Shown here one piece after another: positions 51,337-59,385 of a stretch of 64,000 bases of DNA. The notes under the pieces were generated by a model. The model did not search any database. It saw only the letters and a list, made by a program, of their open reading frames with translations, and was not told the origin of the DNA. Made by a program: the position numbers and the translations under genes. Within the stretch, counting starts at the first letter, position 1; each line of letters begins with the position of its first letter. The DNA is from QAMX01 sp964515055 (GTDB lineage Bacteria; Bacillota; Clostridia; Oscillospirales; QAMX01): positions 1-64,000 of the forward strand of contig CAZEUG010000005.1 in the NCBI GenBank assembly GCA_964515055.1, written 5' to 3'.

Positions 51337-52155
51337 TTAAAATTCGACGACCTTGCCGTCAAACGATACTTCAAACCCGTATTGTCTGGCGAAAGGAACC
51401 ATTTCATCATAAATCTTCAGAGAATTATGAGAAAAGTGATTGATGATTCGCAACGTATTGCCATCGATGCATTTTTCTTCTTCCAGCCGCTGTGCGACCT
51501 CTGCGCAGACATCGATGGACATATGACCCTTTCGATGGGTTGGCAAAGCGCCATAGGTACAATCGAGACTGATCAGATCAAAATGGCGTCCTTTCAAATA
51601 GGCCCAGGTGTCATCCGTGAAGTAGCCGGTATCGTGTGCATAGAGCAGCGTCTTTTTGCCGTCTGAGATGCAGTAAATGTGGGCGTCCTGTGAGGGATCG
51701 TGATCTGCGCGAAGCGGCGTGATTTCGTAGGCATCCTGGTAGAAGGGCTTGAAATCTTCGATGACATGAAACAACAGGTGGTCTGCCCATTCATCTGAAT
51801 GTGACAGGCGATCCTTGATTTTGCCGGCGGCGGATTGAGTCAAATAGAGCTGAAGCGCCCCCACACCGTGACTATACGGCGGACGGTGCAAAAACAGGTC
51901 CTCCGGATAAAAATGATCCGGATGCGCGTGCGTAAAGATGACGCCAGTCCACAGGCTTGTGTTCAGCCCATGCTTTAAGATATGCAGATATGTGTCTGCC
52001 GGAAAGTCGATGACGAGCTTATCATCCAGCAGTGCCTGCGAACGTGTACGGATATTGTTTCCGCCGGCAGCGCGTGCACGGCGGCAATGATCGCATTCGC
52101 AAAAAAGAGCCGGCCAACCTTCGGCCGCGGCAGTTCCAAGATATTGCAGTTTCAT
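51337..52155 (-). CDS. MBL-fold metallohydrolase, PhnP-like
   Basis: 272 aa. MKLQYLGTAAAEGWPALFC begins the beta-lactamase fold; CECDHCRRARAAGG is the PhnP-type zinc segment; FTHAHPDHFYPEDL has the HxHxDH metal motif; LLYAHDTGYF and INHFSHNS give the other ligands. PhnP relatives are cyclic phosphodiesterases; the substrate here is unknown. ATG at 52155 set by the family start; an in-frame upstream start exists. Divergent from the radical SAM gene, convergent with groEL. Confidence 0.88.
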   Translation of the reverse strand: MKLQYLGTAAAEGWPALFCECDHCRRARAAGGNNIRTRSQALLDDKLVIDFPADTYLHILKHGLNTSLWTGVIFTHAHPDHFYPEDLFLHRPPYSHGVGALQLYLTQSAAGKIKDRLSHSDEWADHLLFHVIEDFKPFYQDAYEITPLRADHDPSQDAHIYCISDGKKTLLYAHDTGYFTDDTWAYLKGRHFDLISLDCTYGALPTHRKGHMSIDVCAEVAQRLEEEKCIDGNTLRIINHFSHNSLKIYDEMVPFARQYGFEVSFDGKVVEF

Positions 52156-52206
52156 ATTCCAGCCTCTTTCTGATGCAGTTTTCTGTCTTTCTATATTGTA
52201 CATGAG

Positions 52207-52235
52207 TTGACAAACAATTTCAAGTGTGGTACACT
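52207..52235 (+). promoter_or_regulatory. Sigma-A promoter of radical SAM-pcrA unit
   Basis: TTGACA (52207-52212), 17 bp, TACACT (52230-52235). Confidence 0.82.
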
Positions 52236-52284
52236 ACATAGAGTGGTTAATTTATGGAGACTCTCAGGGAATCATGGAGGAAGC

Positions 52285-53214
52285 ATGGACTGGTCGGAAC
52301 AAACAAAACAGGCAATGAGCTGCTGTCACTGCTGTCCACGGGCTTGCGGCGCAGATCGACTGCACGGGGAAACAGGTGCCTGCGGGGCGGGAATGCTACC
52401 CGCTGTTGTGAGAGCCATGCCGCATTTCTATGAGGAACCGTGTATCTCTGGCTCGCGGGGCAGCGGAGCCGTCTTTTTTCAAGGCTGCTCTTTGCGCTGT
52501 GTCTTTTGCCAGAATGACTCCATTTCCAGAAAAGTTGATGCACCAGCCCTTTCACTGGACGCATTCTGCGCCACACTGGATGGGCTTGTTCGCCGGAATG
52601 TACATAATCTGAATTTTGTCACGCCTACACACTATGCCTATCAGATTGCAGATGCATTGCGCTGCCTCCGGCCAACCATACCGGTGATCTGGAATACCGG
52701 CGGCTATGAATCGCCGGAAACCATTGATATGCTTGCGCCGCTGGTCGATGTCTGGTTGCCGGATTTGAAATTTCCAGATGATCAGACGGGAAAACGATTT
52801 ACGGTTGTTCGCGACTATGCAACGGTTGCCTTTTCAGCAGTTCGCCGTATGGCCGAGCTGGCTGGGTTGGCACAATATAACGACCAACAAATGATCACGC
52901 ACGGCCTGGTCATTCGGCATCTGTGCCTGCCCGGCATGACTACGCAGTCGAAGCACATTCTGCAATGGATTCGACAGACGCTGGGTGCAGATGTCGCTGT
53001 CAGCCTGATGCGTCAGTACTTTCCGGCTGGTGCAGCAAAGCGAGACAACATTCGTCCGCTCAACCGAAAACTTCGCAATGACGAATATGAGCGGGTTTTT
53101 GATTTCATGATGAATCTCGGCCTGATCAACGGCTATGTCCAGGATGCGGAAGCAGCGGAGGAGGGGTATGTGCCTGATTTTAACGGGGAAGGCGTAGCGG
53201 AAGAAATACAATAG
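52285..53214 (+). CDS. Radical SAM protein, PflX/PflA-like
   Basis: 309 aa. N-terminal cysteine cluster CCHCCPRACGADR plus GACGAG, then radical SAM motif QGCSLRCVFCQNDSIS (CxxxCxxC) near residue 70. NFVTPTHYAYQIADAL and VIWNTGGYESPETID are characteristic of the PflX/YyaL-type group related to pyruvate formate-lyase activases. Target glycyl-radical enzyme, if any, is not encoded nearby. ATG 52285 with ATGGAGGAAG upstream; an upstream in-frame ATG lies within the promoter and is rejected. pcrA follows by 15 bp. Confidence 0.87.
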   Translation: MDWSEQTKQAMSCCHCCPRACGADRLHGETGACGAGMLPAVVRAMPHFYEEPCISGSRGSGAVFFQGCSLRCVFCQNDSISRKVDAPALSLDAFCATLDGLVRRNVHNLNFVTPTHYAYQIADALRCLRPTIPVIWNTGGYESPETIDMLAPLVDVWLPDLKFPDDQTGKRFTVVRDYATVAFSAVRRMAELAGLAQYNDQQMITHGLVIRHLCLPGMTTQSKHILQWIRQTLGADVAVSLMRQYFPAGAAKRDNIRPLNRKLRNDEYERVFDFMMNLGLINGYVQDAEAAEEGYVPDFNGEGVAEEIQ

Positions 53215-53229
53215 AGGAGACAATCAAGC

Positions 53230-55695
53230 ATGACGATGCGTGAAGAATACCTGGAACTGCGACGAGCCATTCTGAAACAGGAACATCAACATCTGAATGA
53301 TAAACAGCGGGAAGCCGTTTTTGCAGCCAATGGCCCTTTGCTGATTCTGGCGGGAGCCGGCAGCGGAAAAACAACGGTCCTGATTAATCGAATCGCCTAT
53401 CTGATTCGCTATGGAAATGCATACGAGAGCGATGACTTTCCGGCATGGATTGATGATGTGGAGCTCGATCAGCTGGATGCTCATCTGAATCACCAGTCTC
53501 AGTTGACGCCAGAACGCCTGGCGCATCTTCTGGCGTCAAATCCAGTGAAACCGTGGAAAATCCTTGCAATTACATTCACGAATAAAGCCGCTGCGGAACT
53601 CCGCGAACGTTTGTCAACGGCGCTGTCGAAAGAAGCGGCCGATGCAGTCTGGGCTTCCACTTTTCACTCTGCGTGTGTCCGGATTCTCAGAAAACACTGT
53701 GAACGGATCGGATACCGCAGCGGGTTTACCATCTATGATTCGGACGACCAGAAACGTGTCTATAAAGAAGTGCTGGAAGCGCTTCACCTGACGGAAAAGC
53801 AGTTATCGCCGCGGGACGCTGCAACGATCGTATCCGGTGCAAAAGATAAACTGCAAACGCCGGAGCAGTTTGCAGCCTTTGTCAAACAGGAATCCGGCAA
53901 GAAACCGGTTCGCGATCAGCGCATGGAACTCATGATTCCAGTCTATGAGGGGTATCAGCGCCGCCTGATCGAAGCCAATGCGATGGATTTTGATGACCTC
54001 ATTATGAAAACCGTTGAGCTGTTTGAAACCTGCCCGGATGTTCTGGAGGAGTACCGTCAGAAATTTGAATACATTCTGGTAGACGAATATCAGGATACCA
54101 ACCGGGCGCAGTACCAGCTTGTGTCGCTGCTGGCCAACCCGCGCAGAAATATCTGCGTCGTCGGCGATGACGACCAAAGCATTTATCGATTTCGTGGTGC
54201 AACCATTGAAAATATTCTGGGTTTTGAAGATGAATATCGGGATGCCCGCGTCATTCGCCTGGAACAGAATTATCGCTCGACGGCCTTTATCCTGAATGCG
54301 GCCAACGCCGTCATTCGCAACAACCGCGAACGCAAAGGCAAAACCTTGTGGACGGCACGAGAAGGCGGAACGCCGATCGTCGATTACACGGCCGAAAGCG
54401 AAGTTGAGGAAAGCAGCTATGTCGCGGAGTGCATCCTGAAGAATATCGCAAACGGGACGCCCTGGAGGAACCATACGGTGCTATACCGGATGAATGCACA
54501 GTCCAACGCACTGGAGCTTGCCTTCCGAAAACACGCCATACCATATCGAATCATCGGTGGTATCCGATTTTTTGATCGCGCAGAGGTCAAGGATATGCTG
54601 GCCTACCTTCAGGTGATTGCAAACCATGCAGACACACTTCGCCTGAAACGGATCATCAATACACCGCCCCGCGGAATCGGACAGAAATCCATCAATGAGG
54701 CGGTGATGGCGGCAGAACAGACGGGCACAGAATTATTCGACATTCTTCGCCATGCAAACGAGCATGACGGCATTGCCAAGGGCGCACAGGCCAGTATGCT
54801 GCAGCTGGCTGATATGATCACCAGCCTGAGCGAAATGGCCAAGGACAGACCGCTGGATGAACTCTATGATATTCTGCTGGAACGCAGCCATTATGTCGAT
54901 GCACTGCTGGCGAAACCGTCGGACGAAAACAAAACACGGCTGGAAAACATCCAGGAACTGAAAACCAATATCCTGCATTATATGAAAGAAGCCGATGAGC
55001 CGAGCCTGGACGGGTTTCTGGAAGAAATCGCACTGTTTACGGACATCGACCGATATGACGCCGAGTCAGATGCAGTGACGATGATGACCATCCATTCCTC
55101 CAAGGGTCTTGAATTTCCCAACGTCTTCATTGTCGGAATGGAGGAGGGCATCTTCCCGGGAATGCGCTCTATGGAACATAAAGAAGATATGGAGGAAGAA
55201 CGGCGTCTGGCCTATGTCGGTATCACTCGCGCCAGAGACACCTTGACGCTGACCCATGCAATGCGGCATATGCTGTTTGGACAGACCTCGCATAATCAGG
55301 TCTCGCGTTTCTTAGAGGAGTTGCCGGACGACTGTGTTGTTCGGGAGGGCGGCGTGCCGATCCGAAAGGAAGAACCGAGATTGATGGGTGGTTCGAGGTT
55401 TGACACGACCTGTGAATGGATTCCCAAACGGACAACCGGTAGTCGCACAGCTTCATATGCATCGAGCCGTTCAGAAACGGCGACAGGTACGAAAAAAGCC
55501 GAACCGCCCCGACAGGACGAGCCGTTGTTTGACTATCAACCGGGGATGCAGCTGGAGCATCGCGCATTTGGCAGGGGGGTGCTCCTTTCTGTAAAGCCGA
55601 CGGCAGGAGACCTGCTGCTGGAAATTGATTTCGAACAATCCGGGAAAAAGCGCCTGATGGCAAAATTTGCGCAGAAATATTTGAAAATCATATGA
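53230..55695 (+). CDS. pcrA: UvrD/PcrA-type ATP-dependent DNA helicase
   Basis: 821 aa superfamily 1A 3'-5' helicase. Walker A AGAGSGKT at residues 41-48, motif II VDEYQDTN, motif III VVGDDDQSIYRFRGA, motif IV RLEQNYRS, motif V MTIHSSKGLEFPNVF and motif VI YVGITRARDTL. About 45 residues (roughly 63-107) are inserted between motif I and motif Ia compared with Bacillus PcrA. C-terminal Tudor-like end (LEHRAFGRGVLLSV), binding RNA polymerase in PcrA. RBS GAGGAG 9 nt before ATG. Confidence 0.94.
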   Translation: MTMREEYLELRRAILKQEHQHLNDKQREAVFAANGPLLILAGAGSGKTTVLINRIAYLIRYGNAYESDDFPAWIDDVELDQLDAHLNHQSQLTPERLAHLLASNPVKPWKILAITFTNKAAAELRERLSTALSKEAADAVWASTFHSACVRILRKHCERIGYRSGFTIYDSDDQKRVYKEVLEALHLTEKQLSPRDAATIVSGAKDKLQTPEQFAAFVKQESGKKPVRDQRMELMIPVYEGYQRRLIEANAMDFDDLIMKTVELFETCPDVLEEYRQKFEYILVDEYQDTNRAQYQLVSLLANPRRNICVVGDDDQSIYRFRGATIENILGFEDEYRDARVIRLEQNYRSTAFILNAANAVIRNNRERKGKTLWTAREGGTPIVDYTAESEVEESSYVAECILKNIANGTPWRNHTVLYRMNAQSNALELAFRKHAIPYRIIGGIRFFDRAEVKDMLAYLQVIANHADTLRLKRIINTPPRGIGQKSINEAVMAAEQTGTELFDILRHANEHDGIAKGAQASMLQLADMITSLSEMAKDRPLDELYDILLERSHYVDALLAKPSDENKTRLENIQELKTNILHYMKEADEPSLDGFLEEIALFTDIDRYDAESDAVTMMTIHSSKGLEFPNVFIVGMEEGIFPGMRSMEHKEDMEEERRLAYVGITRARDTLTLTHAMRHMLFGQTSHNQVSRFLEELPDDCVVREGGVPIRKEEPRLMGGSRFDTTCEWIPKRTTGSRTASYASSRSETATGTKKAEPPRQDEPLFDYQPGMQLEHRAFGRGVLLSVKPTAGDLLLEIDFEQSGKKRLMAKFAQKYLKII

Positions 55696-55735
55696 ACCTG
55701 TAAAGGTGACATATAAAAAAGAAAGGACGAGTATC

Positions 55736-56191
55736 ATGAAAAAAAGTGGGTTTCTGAAGGATTTCAAGGCGTTTATTATGAGGGGCAATGTACTGGACAT
55801 GGCCGTCGGTGTCATCGTTGGAGGTGCATTTTCAAAAATTGTCAGCAGCCTTGTCAACGACGTCATCATGCCACTGCTGGGGCTGATCGTTGGAGAGGTG
55901 AGCTTTGCCAACTTAAAGCTCACCATGAAAGCTGCGGAGCTGGACGAAAATGGTGAGGTCTTAAAGGAAGCGGTTACGCTGAATTACGGACAGTTTTTGC
56001 AGAACATCTTCGACTTTCTCCTGATTGCGCTCTGTATCTTTGTGGCCATCCGTATCATCACGAATCTCTCCAAACGCCTCAAAAAAGCAGAAGAAACGAA
56101 GGAAGAAGCTCCGGCTCCTGCACCGGAACCGGAACCGACAAAAGAAGAACTGCTTTTGGCAGAAATTCGCGATTTGCTGCGCGACCGCTGA
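55736..56191 (+). CDS. mscL: Large-conductance mechanosensitive channel MscL
   Basis: 151 aa pentameric channel that opens under hypo-osmotic shock. N-terminal amphipathic helix FLKDFKAFIMRGNVLDMAVG, first helix VGVIVGGAFSKIVSSLVNDVIMP, extracellular loop, second helix NIFDFLLIALCIFVAIRII, then a basic and Pro/Glu-rich linker to the C-terminal helix EELLLAEIRDLLRDR. RBS AAAGGACGAG. 40 bp after pcrA; may share its transcript. Confidence 0.95.
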   Translation: MKKSGFLKDFKAFIMRGNVLDMAVGVIVGGAFSKIVSSLVNDVIMPLLGLIVGEVSFANLKLTMKAAELDENGEVLKEAVTLNYGQFLQNIFDFLLIALCIFVAIRIITNLSKRLKKAEETKEEAPAPAPEPEPTKEELLLAEIRDLLRDR

Positions 56192-56199
56192 AAAGCAAA

Positions 56200-56270
56200 C
56201 GACTGATTGAAATCAGTCGATCCATGAAACAAGAGCGACGGAAGCTTCTGTCGCTCTTGTTTCTGTTTTG
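56200..56270 (+). terminator. Terminator after mscL
   Basis: A small hairpin GACTGAT-tgaa-ATCAGTC (56201-56218) is followed by AAGAGCGAC-ggaagcttct-GTCGCTCTT (about 56231-56258) and GTTTCTGTTTTG. The second is the likely terminator. Confidence 0.75.
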
Positions 56271-56358
56271 CGCAAATATCGACCCGTTTGGCTGGGCTGT
56301 TTTATACGTTCTCAACATCTATTGGCGAGAATGGAAGGCTTTTTGGTTAGATTGCCTT

Positions 56359-56387
56359 TTGATTTTCTTGCGAAAATACGATAAAAT
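56359..56387 (+). promoter_or_regulatory. Sigma-A promoter of carD-like gene
   Basis: TTGATT (56359-56364), 17 bp, TAAAAT (56382-56387). Confidence 0.7.
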
Positions 56388-56427
56388 ATAGGTATATCAC
56401 CGAAATTTGTGCGCAAGGAGGATAAGA

Positions 56428-56952
56428 ATGTTTGAAATTCATACGGTTGTATCCTACGGAGGAAATGGAATCTGCGAAATCACAGACATCTGTGAGAGAG
56501 TGATTGATCAGAAATCCAAACGCTTTTATGTGCTGAGGCCAATCCGGGGAGATGGTGCGATGATCTTTGTCCCGGTGGATTCGGAGGTTCTGGTGCGGCG
56601 AATGCACAAACTGATGAATGCAGAAGAAGCGAAATACCTGATTCGATGTATGCCGGAGACCGAAGTGGATTGGGTGGAGGATGATCGGGAGCGCAGCGAG
56701 CAGCAAAAGGCCATTCTGAACGGCGGAGATCGGATGGCACTGGTTCGCATGACAAAAACGCTCTATGAACGAAAACAGTGCCTGGCAGCCAGCGGGAAAC
56801 GATTGCGTGCAAATGACGCACAGGCATTGCGCCAGGGTGAAGAAGTTCTGTTTAGCGAACTGGCTGTGGCTCTTGGTATCGAGCGGGATCAGGTTTTGTC
56901 CTCTATTCTGGAAACACTGTCCGAATCAGAGGAATCGACGGAAAACAGCTGA
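56428..56952 (+). CDS. CarD family transcriptional regulator
   Basis: 174 aa. N-terminal RNA-polymerase interacting Tudor-like domain (MFEIHTVVSYGGNGICEITD, KRFYVLRPIRGDGAMIFVP, residues 1-60) as in CarD and the TRCF RID domain, then a helical C-terminal domain (MHKLMNAEEAKYLIRCMPE, RKQCLAASGKRLRANDAQ) that in CarD contacts promoter DNA at the upstream fork. Such proteins stabilise open complexes at rRNA and other promoters. RBS AAGGAGGATAAG. Own promoter; the glycosidase promoter begins within 10 bp of its stop. Confidence 0.92.
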   Translation: MFEIHTVVSYGGNGICEITDICERVIDQKSKRFYVLRPIRGDGAMIFVPVDSEVLVRRMHKLMNAEEAKYLIRCMPETEVDWVEDDRERSEQQKAILNGGDRMALVRMTKTLYERKQCLAASGKRLRANDAQALRQGEEVLFSELAVALGIERDQVLSSILETLSESEESTENS

Positions 56953-56960
56953 AACGTGTC

Positions 56961-56989
56961 TTGACAGAACAGCTAAAAACCAGTACAAT
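56961..56989 (+). promoter_or_regulatory. Sigma-A promoter of glycosidase gene
   Basis: TTGACA (56961-56966), 17 bp, TACAAT (56984-56989). Confidence 0.85.
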
Positions 56990-57047
56990 ATAGGTGGAAG
57001 CCGATCGGCTATTTTGCTGACAAACAAGAAAAGCGAGGATCAGATCC

Positions 57048-58658
57048 ATGAAGATCAGATTACCGGATATAACTTCTGTTTATACCGAAAATGACCAATG
57101 GAGTTTTCAGGGTGAAATGGGTCAACTCCATGACGTGACCATTCAGATGACCCGGACAGACGCGGGAATCGCAGTTCAGGCGACAGCAGAGACCACACCG
57201 CTTTGCTATCTGCGACTGCGGTGGCGTTTTCGTCCGGAAGAACGGCGAGATGAAGTCATTCATATTTACGGCGATGCATGGGAACGCGGCGGGGGAGAGC
57301 TCGAATGGCGCGGGATTGTTCCGGAACGTTGTATGCCGTGGTTCCTGCTCGTTTCCAACGGCTCGGACAGCTCACAGAACTATTTTGGACGCTGCACAGA
57401 AGGCTTTGGCGTCCGCGTCCGACCGGCTTCATTCTGTTTCTGGCAATATGATGCAGATGGATTGACGCTGTGGCTGGATGTGCGCTGCGGCGGAAAAGGC
57501 GTCATTTTGAATGGGAGAACGCTGCAAGCGTGTGAAATCCTGTTCCGTACCTATCGGGATTGTTCGGCCTTTGCAGCCGGTCAGGCGTTCTGCCGGGAAA
57601 TGAGCCCGGAGTGCCTGGTTCCTTCGGAACCGGTTTACGGCTCGAACAACTGGTATTATGCGTATGGCCACAGCTCTCACGAGGATATGCTGGAAGATGC
57701 CGCCAACGCAGCGAAATTGTGTCAGGGACTCAGCAACCGCCCGTATACGGTGATTGATGACGGCTGGACCGTCCATCCGAAAAATGGCCCGTGGACGCAT
57801 GGTGGTGCGACCTATCCGGATATGCCGGGACTTGCAAGGCAAATGAAGGATTTGGGCGTTCGTCCCGGTATCTGGACGCGCTACATCGCAGACGAAGGAC
57901 ACGTCTGCGGCTTGCCGGATGAGTGGCATCTGGAACGCGATTCGAACTATCTGGATCCATCCAGACCGGATGTCCTAAATTATATCGCCGAAACGACACA
58001 GAGATTTGTAGCGTGGGGCTATGAACTGATCAAATTCGATTGTTCCACTCAGGATATTCTGGGCAGGCGCGGCTATCGCGTTCCAAATGTGATCGCAGAG
58101 GATGGCTGGGCGTTTTATGACAGATCGAAAACATCTGCTGAAATTATTGAGAATTTCTACAAAACCGTCCGGAAATCAGCCGGAAAAGATGTTATCTTGA
58201 TTGGATGTGCAACAATTTCGCACCTGAGCGCAGGACTTGTAGAACTGGGGCGAACCGGAGCCGATATCAACGGCCGGAGCTGGGATATTACCAGAAAAAT
58301 GGGCGTCAACACGCTTGCATTCCGCATGATGCACCATGGCTCGTTCTTTGCAGCCGATGCAGACTGCATCGGCATATCCGGCGCCATTTCCTGGGAAAAC
58401 AACCGGAAGTGGCTGGAACTGCTTTCCAAAAGCGGCACGCCGTTGTTTGTATCGTGTAAACCGGGCGTTTTAGATGCAGAACAGACGGAAATCCTGCAAC
58501 AGGCGTATCACCGCAGCGCGAAACAGACGGATGTGTTGATTCCGTTAGACTGGATGGAAAATATTTGCCCGAGACGGTACCTGATCAATGGCGAGGAGAT
58601 CCAGTTTGACTGGTTCGACGATCTGATCTGTACAGGCTTTGCCGGAAAGACCAATTAA
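57048..58658 (+). CDS. Clan GH-D (GH36-like) glycoside hydrolase
   Basis: 536 aa, no signal peptide, so intracellular. N-terminal beta-sandwich of about 190 residues, then a TIM barrel: SNNWYYAYGHSSHEDML, VIDDGWTVHPK (the DDGW segment of GH36/GH27), GIWTRYIADEG, YELIKFDCST with Asp331 as probable nucleophile and RTGADINGRSWD with Asp406 as candidate acid/base. Reminiscent of alpha-galactosidase but the usual KWD and CxxGGGR motifs are changed, so substrate and even linkage are open. Own strong promoter; no transporter, regulator or second sugar enzyme nearby. Confidence 0.82.
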   Translation: MKIRLPDITSVYTENDQWSFQGEMGQLHDVTIQMTRTDAGIAVQATAETTPLCYLRLRWRFRPEERRDEVIHIYGDAWERGGGELEWRGIVPERCMPWFLLVSNGSDSSQNYFGRCTEGFGVRVRPASFCFWQYDADGLTLWLDVRCGGKGVILNGRTLQACEILFRTYRDCSAFAAGQAFCREMSPECLVPSEPVYGSNNWYYAYGHSSHEDMLEDAANAAKLCQGLSNRPYTVIDDGWTVHPKNGPWTHGGATYPDMPGLARQMKDLGVRPGIWTRYIADEGHVCGLPDEWHLERDSNYLDPSRPDVLNYIAETTQRFVAWGYELIKFDCSTQDILGRRGYRVPNVIAEDGWAFYDRSKTSAEIIENFYKTVRKSAGKDVILIGCATISHLSAGLVELGRTGADINGRSWDITRKMGVNTLAFRMMHHGSFFAADADCIGISGAISWENNRKWLELLSKSGTPLFVSCKPGVLDAEQTEILQQAYHRSAKQTDVLIPLDWMENICPRRYLINGEEIQFDWFDDLICTGFAGKTN

Positions 58659-58670
58659 CAGCAACTGTAA

Positions 58671-58707
58671 AATGACCCCGACGGACCCAAGCTCCGTCGG
58701 GGTCATT
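58671..58707. terminator. Hairpin between convergent genes
   Basis: 15-bp perfect arms AATGACCCCGACGGA/TCCGTCGGGGTCATT, 7-nt loop. Read on the minus strand it is followed by TTACAG after the terminal T-pair, and the plus-strand side lacks a U-tract. Probably ends both the glycosidase and the minus gene at 58846, though weakly as a classical terminator. Confidence 0.6.
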
Positions 58708-58771
58708 GAAACGTTCAGGCGACATCATGAAATCCTAAAAGGAAAGAGAAAGAGGGAGTTTTTTTCCAGAT

Positions 58772-58809
58772 CCTCTATTGAACAAAATGAAGATTTTGTT
58801 CAATAGAGG
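58772..58809. repeat. Perfect 17-bp inverted repeat
   Basis: Arms CCTCTATTGAACAAAAT (58772-58788) and ATTTTGTTCAATAGAGG (58793-58809) around GAAG. A run of seven T precedes it on the plus strand, and neither strand has a U-tract after the stem. Lies in the 188-bp gap after the glycosidase, downstream of the stop of the minus-strand small gene. Confidence 0.8.
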
Positions 58810-58845
58810 GAGGCAAAACATACCAATCTACGTCTGAATCAGTCG

Positions 58846-59094
58846 TCAGTTGGTCTGTGTAGGTTCATCTGTCGGTTCATCCGCTGCTTTGTCTGCTGTT
58901 TCATTCCATGCAAATGGCCGGATGGATGGCTGTTGATTCGGTGTGCGCTTATACGGATCATAGCGAAATTTTCGGCAATGATAATCTGCTGCGACCGGAC
59001 CGCGATAATAACAAAGCATTTCCTCACGCGCAGATCGGTCTGCCCACGCACAATATTCGCACAGATGCGGATGCTCCTTATTGAATAAACTCAT
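58846..59094 (-). CDS. Small cysteine-containing protein, unknown function
   Basis: 82 aa. HLCEYCAWADRSAREEMLCY carries CxxC plus a third Cys, and YHCRKFRYDPYKR a fourth at CxxxC-free spacing, so a zinc or Fe-S site is possible. The last 25 residues are acidic and low in complexity (ADEPTDEPTQTN). No membrane segment. RBS AAAAGGAG 9 nt before ATG, and a convincing minus promoter is 60 bp upstream. Similar short proteins occur in Clostridia (DUF6472-like by impression only). Confidence 0.78.
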   Translation of the reverse strand: MSLFNKEHPHLCEYCAWADRSAREEMLCYYRGPVAADYHCRKFRYDPYKRTPNQQPSIRPFAWNETADKAADEPTDEPTQTN

Positions 59095-59151
59095 TTGAGA
59101 AACTCCTTTTCGAACTTTCGAATGGTACAGGATTCGAAGACTCTTCTATTG

Positions 59152-59180
59152 AGTATACTATATTTTTCACCACTTTGCAA
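59152..59180 (-). promoter_or_regulatory. Sigma-A promoter of small Cys protein gene
   Basis: Minus strand TTGCAA (59180-59175), 17 bp, TATACT (59157-59152). Between it and the gene stand repeated TTCGAA motifs (59110-59115-type spacing) of unknown meaning. Confidence 0.72.
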
Positions 59181-59212
59181 GAGGAAAATTTCACTTTTTT
59201 CCGGCGAGGCAC

Positions 59213-59240
59213 TTGACAAATTCCGAATTTCGAATATAAT
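59213..59240 (+). promoter_or_regulatory. Sigma-A promoter of purA
   Basis: TTGACA (59213-59218), 16 bp, TATAAT (59235-59240). Transcription should begin near 59247. Confidence 0.88.
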
Positions 59241-59261
59241 ATATGTTGTTGTGGACAATGG

Positions 59262-59306
59262 GGTCTATGCGGCGGGGTCATTATCGCTGCATAGACCTTC
59301 TTTTTT
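59262..59306 (+). terminator. Terminator/attenuator in purA leader
   Basis: GGTCTATGC (59262-59270) pairs perfectly with GCATAGACC (59289-59297), loop 18 nt, followed by TTCTTTTTT. It lies between the purA promoter and gene, with only about 15 nt of RNA before it, so purA must escape it. No recognised riboswitch aptamer precedes it. Confidence 0.72.
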
Positions 59307-59385
59307 GTTTCAACCAGACACTTTATTGATAAAATATGAACTCATTCCGTTCTGTTCAGGAATCATGTTTGGAAGGATGATATCT

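Noticed and set aside
59095..59385. N-terminal extension of PurA
   Set aside because: Contains promoter and terminator of purA; family start is MLTAIVG.
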